Of a stretch of DNA of 64,000 nucleotides, positions 61,223-64,000 are shown in pieces. The DNA comes from Mesorhizobium australicum (GTDB lineage: Bacteria; Pseudomonadota; Alphaproteobacteria; Rhizobiales; Rhizobiaceae): contig NZ_FXBL01000002.1 of NCBI RefSeq assembly GCF_900177325.1, positions 132,348 through 196,347 on the forward strand. The letters run 5' to 3'. Both the position numbers and the translations under genes were made by a program. The first letter of the stretch is position 1. Every line of letters starts with the position of its first letter. The notes beneath the pieces are model-generated. The model ran no database searches and was not told the DNA's origin. It worked only from the letters and a program-made list of their open reading frames with translations.

Positions 61223-61752
61223 TCAGCCCGGATTGATATCGCCCTCCGCGTGACGATGTCTTGTCAGTAGGTCGCGTGATCGGAGGACTTCGGCCTCGAC
61301 GATCAATTCGTCGCCACTCTCGAAAACCAGTGTGAGGCCGCTCTTTGCCTGATCCCCAGTTGCCTGATCCCCAAGTGTCGATACCGGTTCCTCCATGCGA
61401 AGACGAATGCCGTTCGAACGCATCGACAGCTCTGCATGCCCGGTATCGGAAGCACGCTGCCGGACGGCAGTTCGTTCGTGTCTCCCGAGTTGAATTCGGT
61501 CCGGACGATTGTGACCCGCCCGAAAAGCTCGCTTCGCACCGAGGCCAGCGCGACCTGCATCTGCGTTCCGTTCCAGATCGTCAGATAGCCTTCAGCGGCG
61601 TCGCTGCTATCGTCTGGAACGAGGATTTCGGCGTGCTCGACTGTCAAAAGCTGCGGAGGAGTTAAATGATCAAATGTGCCGTCGGCCGCCTTTGCGAAAA
61701 CGGCTGAAAGGGGCAAGGCAAAGGCTATGACCGCCAACAGTGACTGGTTCAT
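61223..61752 (-). pseudogene. PCuAC-like copper chaperone, frameshifted
   Basis: Signal peptide MNQSLLAVIAFALPLSAVFA, then TVEHAEILVPDDSSDAAEGYLTIWNGT and LPSGSVLPIPGM as in periplasmic PCuAC-type (DUF461) chaperones. The C-terminal part (SNGIRLRMEEP...LTLVFESGDELIVEAEVL) is in another frame, shifted near 61430. PCuAC proteins carry copper to oxidases, fitting the MerR and multicopper oxidase genes alongside. The expected His/Met copper site is not clear in the readable part. Confidence 0.75.
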
Positions 61753-61873
61753 AATGTCGTTTACCCCTCTCCAATGCTTTTTGTCGTCGACCACGATCTG
61801 GGCGACGCTGTGAATTTGCCGCCTGCGCCATGCGGCAATTGCGCGCGTTTGTCCGGCGGTCGATGTGGGCATA

Positions 61874-61896
61874 ATAGCTATAGCCACTGGAGATAG
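61874..61896 (+). promoter_or_regulatory. MerR-type operator upstream of the merR-like gene
   Basis: ATAGCTATAGCCACTGGAGA lies immediately before the start codon; CTATAGCCACTGGAGATAG is an imperfect dyad of the kind MerR-family metal sensors bind. It suggests autoregulation. Confidence 0.55.
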
Positions 61897-61899
61897 AGA

Positions 61900-62313
61900 A
61901 TGTTCACGATTGGAGATCTGTCACGCCAGACGAGCGTCAAAGTCCCGACCATTCGCTACTACGAGCAAATGGGTCTGATGACGGCTGCGGAACGCTCGGA
62001 AGGCAATCAGCGCCGCTATGAATCCCGGGACCGGGATCGCCTCTCATTCATCAAGCATGCGCGCGATCTTGGCTTTACGATCGAGGCAATCCGGGAACTC
62101 CTCGCGCTGAACGCCCACCCGGAAAGCCCGTGCGTTGACGCCCACCATATTGCGGATCGGCAGCTGCAGTTGGTTCGGAACAAGATCGCCAAGCTTCGGC
62201 GCCTCGAAAAGGAACTGGATCGCATAACGACGCGGTGTGACGGCGATCACATCAAGGATTGCTATGTGATCGAGTCGCTTGCGAACCATGAGCTCTGCCG
62301 CAGCGATCATTGA
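61900..62313 (+). CDS. MerR-family metal-responsive regulator
   Basis: 137 aa. N-terminal winged helix ([26 protein letters not shown]), long dimer helix, and a C-terminal metal loop CDGDHIKDC with Cys-x7-Cys spacing, as in copper sensor CueR. A further Cys ([14 protein letters not shown]) sits where zinc/lead sensors have theirs, and a last Cys is near the end (NHELC). So the metal is uncertain between Cu(I) and divalent ions. Convergent with the MntR-like gene, whose 3' end it overlaps. Confidence 0.88.
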   Translation: MFTIGDLSRQTSVKVPTIRYYEQMGLMTAAERSEGNQRRYESRDRDRLSFIKHARDLGFTIEAIRELLALNAHPESPCVDAHHIADRQLQLVRNKIAKLRRLEKELDRITTRCDGDHIKDCYVIESLANHELCRSDH

Positions 62314-62804
62314 AGATTGGTCGATGGCCCGGCATAGTCGGGTGCGATCGGACCCTAGCGCCGTAGGATGACCGGAACGCCTCGAGCGTCTCGGCGCTGA
62401 CGTGATGCTCGATACCCTCGGCATCTATGCGCGCCGTTTCGGGACTGATGCCGAGCGCGCACAGGAACGACTCCACAACCTGGTGCCGTTCGCGGCTGAC
62501 GCGAGCAAGTTCCTTGCCTTCATCCGTCAGAAACACGCCGCGATAGGGTCGGTACTGAATCATGCCATCTGCAGCAAGCCGCTTGAGCATCTTCGCGACC
62601 GTCGGCTGCGCCACCCCGAGCCTTGAGGCAATGTCGACCTGACGCGCTTCGCCGTCTATGGTCGATGAGGTCGGCAATCAGCTCAACATAGTCCTCGATC
62701 AGTTCGGTCCGGCGGTTGCTTCGGGTCTGTCGGAAGCTTTCCACCTGCGTGCCGGCATCCAATAGTCCCGCCGATGTTTCATCGCTCGCCGCTCGATCGT
62801 TCAT
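62252..62804 (-). pseudogene. MntR-like (DtxR family) repressor, frameshifted
   Basis: The first frame holds the N-terminus (MNDRAASDETSAGLLDAGTQ ... [17 protein letters not shown]). The second frame, from about 62665, holds the winged helix ([32 protein letters not shown]) and the dimer/metal region ([32 protein letters not shown]). A further shift seems to alter the C-terminus after TLEAF. The family represses manganese uptake genes. Confidence 0.8.
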
Positions 62805-62836
62805 TGTTCCACTTTATCGCTTTCACGGGAAATATC

Positions 62837-62904
62837 ATAGCCGAAGCTATATCTCATTACACGCAGACAGTCATGTCATGGTTAGCTGATATAGCCATTG
62901 CTAT
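62837..62904. promoter_or_regulatory. Two ATAGC-N4-GCTAT palindromes upstream of the multicopper oxidase
   Basis: Perfect half-sites at 62837-62850 and 62891-62904, centres 54 bases apart, in the divergent gap between the MntR-like gene and the oxidase. The core resembles the operator before merR (ATAGCCACTGGAGAT). Either regulator could use them. Confidence 0.6.
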
Positions 62905-62955
62905 CTTCAATGGGTGTGCTTTCCTTATTTGCAGCTGCTAAGTGGGAGAGGCTGG

Positions 62956-64000
62956 GTGAGGAACTGGCTGGCATTCGATCTCAAACGTCGAGGACTCATC
63001 GGTGCGGGGTTGTTCGCGGCCGGTGGGGCAGCGCTCAGCGGCCGCTCCGCGCTTGGGCAGACGGCGCATCCGGCAGGCCACGCTGCAAACCCTGCCGCGC
63101 AGGGTGACGCCACGGCTTCACCCCATCGCATCGCCCATGGCGCGATGATTACTGTCGGCGACGTCGACGACAAGCGAAACGGCTTCGATCCGACCGCCAT
63201 GCTGACGGAGTGGGACACCGGCAGCGTCTCGACCCTTTCCGACGGCCGACGCCTGCGCACCTTCGAGGTGACGGCCGAGGACAAGGAGATCGAGATAGCT
63301 CCCGGCGTCATGTTCCCCGCCTGGACGTTCAACGGCCGCGTACCCGGGCCTGCCTTGCGCGCGATCGAGGGAGAGCGGCTGCGGATCGTGTTTCGCATTT
63401 ACGGCTCGCATCCGCACTCGATGCATTTCCATGGCATCCATGCAGCCCGCATGGACGGCGTTCCGGGGGCCGGCCTGATCGGTCCCGGCGAGGAGTTCGT
63501 CTACGAGTTCGACGCGAACCCGTTTGGCTGTCACCTCTACCATTGCCACGCGCTGCCGCTTGGCGCGCCACATCCACAAGGGCATGTACGGGCTGTTCGT
63601 CGTCGACCCCGATCCCCAGCGACATCCCGACTTCGCGGACGTGGCGCGGTCCCGCCTGCTCGGCACGCCGGAAAACGCCCGCTGGCAGGAACTGGCAATG
63701 GTGATGAACGCCTTCGACACGACCTTCGACGGCGAGAACGAGTTCTATGCCTGCAACACCATCGCGCACTGCTATGCAAAGAAGCCGATCAGGATCGAGA
63801 AGCAGCGTCCAGTCCGCGTCTATCTCATGAACATCACCGAGTTCGATCCGATCAACTCGTTCCACCTGCACGCCAACTTCTTCGACTATTACGATCAGGG
63901 CACGACGCTGACGCCGACGCTGAAGACCGTTGACGTCATCATGCAGTGCAAGCCCAGCGGGGCATTCTGGAATTCACCTTCGCGGACCATGAGCCGGGTC
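62956..64000 (+). pseudogene. Multicopper oxidase, frameshifted and cut by the window end
   Basis: GTG start giving VRNWLAFDLKRRGLIGAGLF, a Tat-like signal. Cupredoxin domain 1 follows: MFPAWTFNGRVPGPALRAIE, HSMHFHGIHAARMDGVPGAG, FGCHLYHCHALPL with type 2/3 copper histidines. An extra base near 63560 shifts the frame; corrected, it continues ARHIHKGMYGLFVVDPD and NSFHLHANFFDYYDQG. A missing base near 63950 causes a second shift. The 3' end lies outside. The likely role is periplasmic copper oxidation or resistance. Confidence 0.82.

Noticed and set aside
1..64000. tRNA, rRNA, phage integrase or tRNA-linked attachment site
   Set aside because: None was recognised on either strand; island mobility seems to rest on insertion sequences and the Tni transposon within this window.

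Overview
The window looks like an accessory region (genomic island or plasmid) of a high-GC alphaproteobacterium, probably of the rhizobial order Hyphomicrobiales. The evidence is the crowd of IS3, IS5, IS21, IS66 and IS110 elements typical of rhizobial islands, the very high third-position GC of fhs, folD and the right-hand 8 kb, and the family make-up of the genes. I cannot name the genus. Base composition is a mosaic: the catabolic genes (amiF, luxR, transporter, ami genes, solute-binding genes) are clearly less GC-rich than fhs-folD and the 56-64 kb end.

Layout. 1-2.7 kb: end of a peptide-type ABC transporter (DppC/D/F-like). 2.7-7.4 kb: IS3 copy A, a DUF454 membrane protein, and IS66 and IS427-type remnants. 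7.4-10.3 kb: two hydrolase genes on the minus strand (frameshifted M81/MlrC and P1/DmpA). 11.2-17.2 kb: formamidase (amiF), a GcvT-like protein behind an attenuator-like leader, formate-THF ligase (fhs), folD and an atypical LuxR regulator. 17.7-31.9 kb: an amide/urea-type solute-binding gene broken by an IS5 element and a frameshift, IS3 copy B, a LIV-type permease, a permease-ATPase fusion, an ATPase, a complete urease operon with fused gamma/beta subunits (ureAB-C-G-D-E-F), and an AmiC/AmiR amide-sensing pair. 31.9-34.2 kb: a frameshifted family-5 solute-binding gene and hupE/ureJ. 34.3-42.5 kb: one IS3-family element split by three later insertions (two IS66, one IS5), each with a clean target duplication. 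43.1-46.1 kb: intact second copies of both solute-binding genes. 46.2-52.3 kb: another set of nested insertion sequences (IS3, IS21, IS110) and a luxR fragment. 52.5-56.2 kb: a cargo-free TniA/B/Q transposon. 56.2-64 kb: an unrelated envelope and metal block (SurA-like, DsbA-like, two L,D-transpeptidases, small membrane proteins, PCuAC, MerR, MntR, multicopper oxidase).

How it may work together. Urea and short amides would be imported by the binding protein and LIV-type transporter. Urease releases ammonia and CO2, and formamidase releases ammonia and formate. Fhs and FolD pass formate into tetrahydrofolate-bound C1 units, which the GcvT-like protein may also feed. AmiC/AmiR would sense the amide and act on leader RNAs. 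Three transcription units (gcvT-like and both amide-binding genes) carry a covarying hairpin with a GGGYWA loop just downstream of a TTGAC box, and in the gcvT leader it precedes mutually exclusive antiterminator and terminator stems. This leader family, together with signal-peptide-less family-5 binding proteins that could be cytosolic sensors, is the most interesting content of the window.
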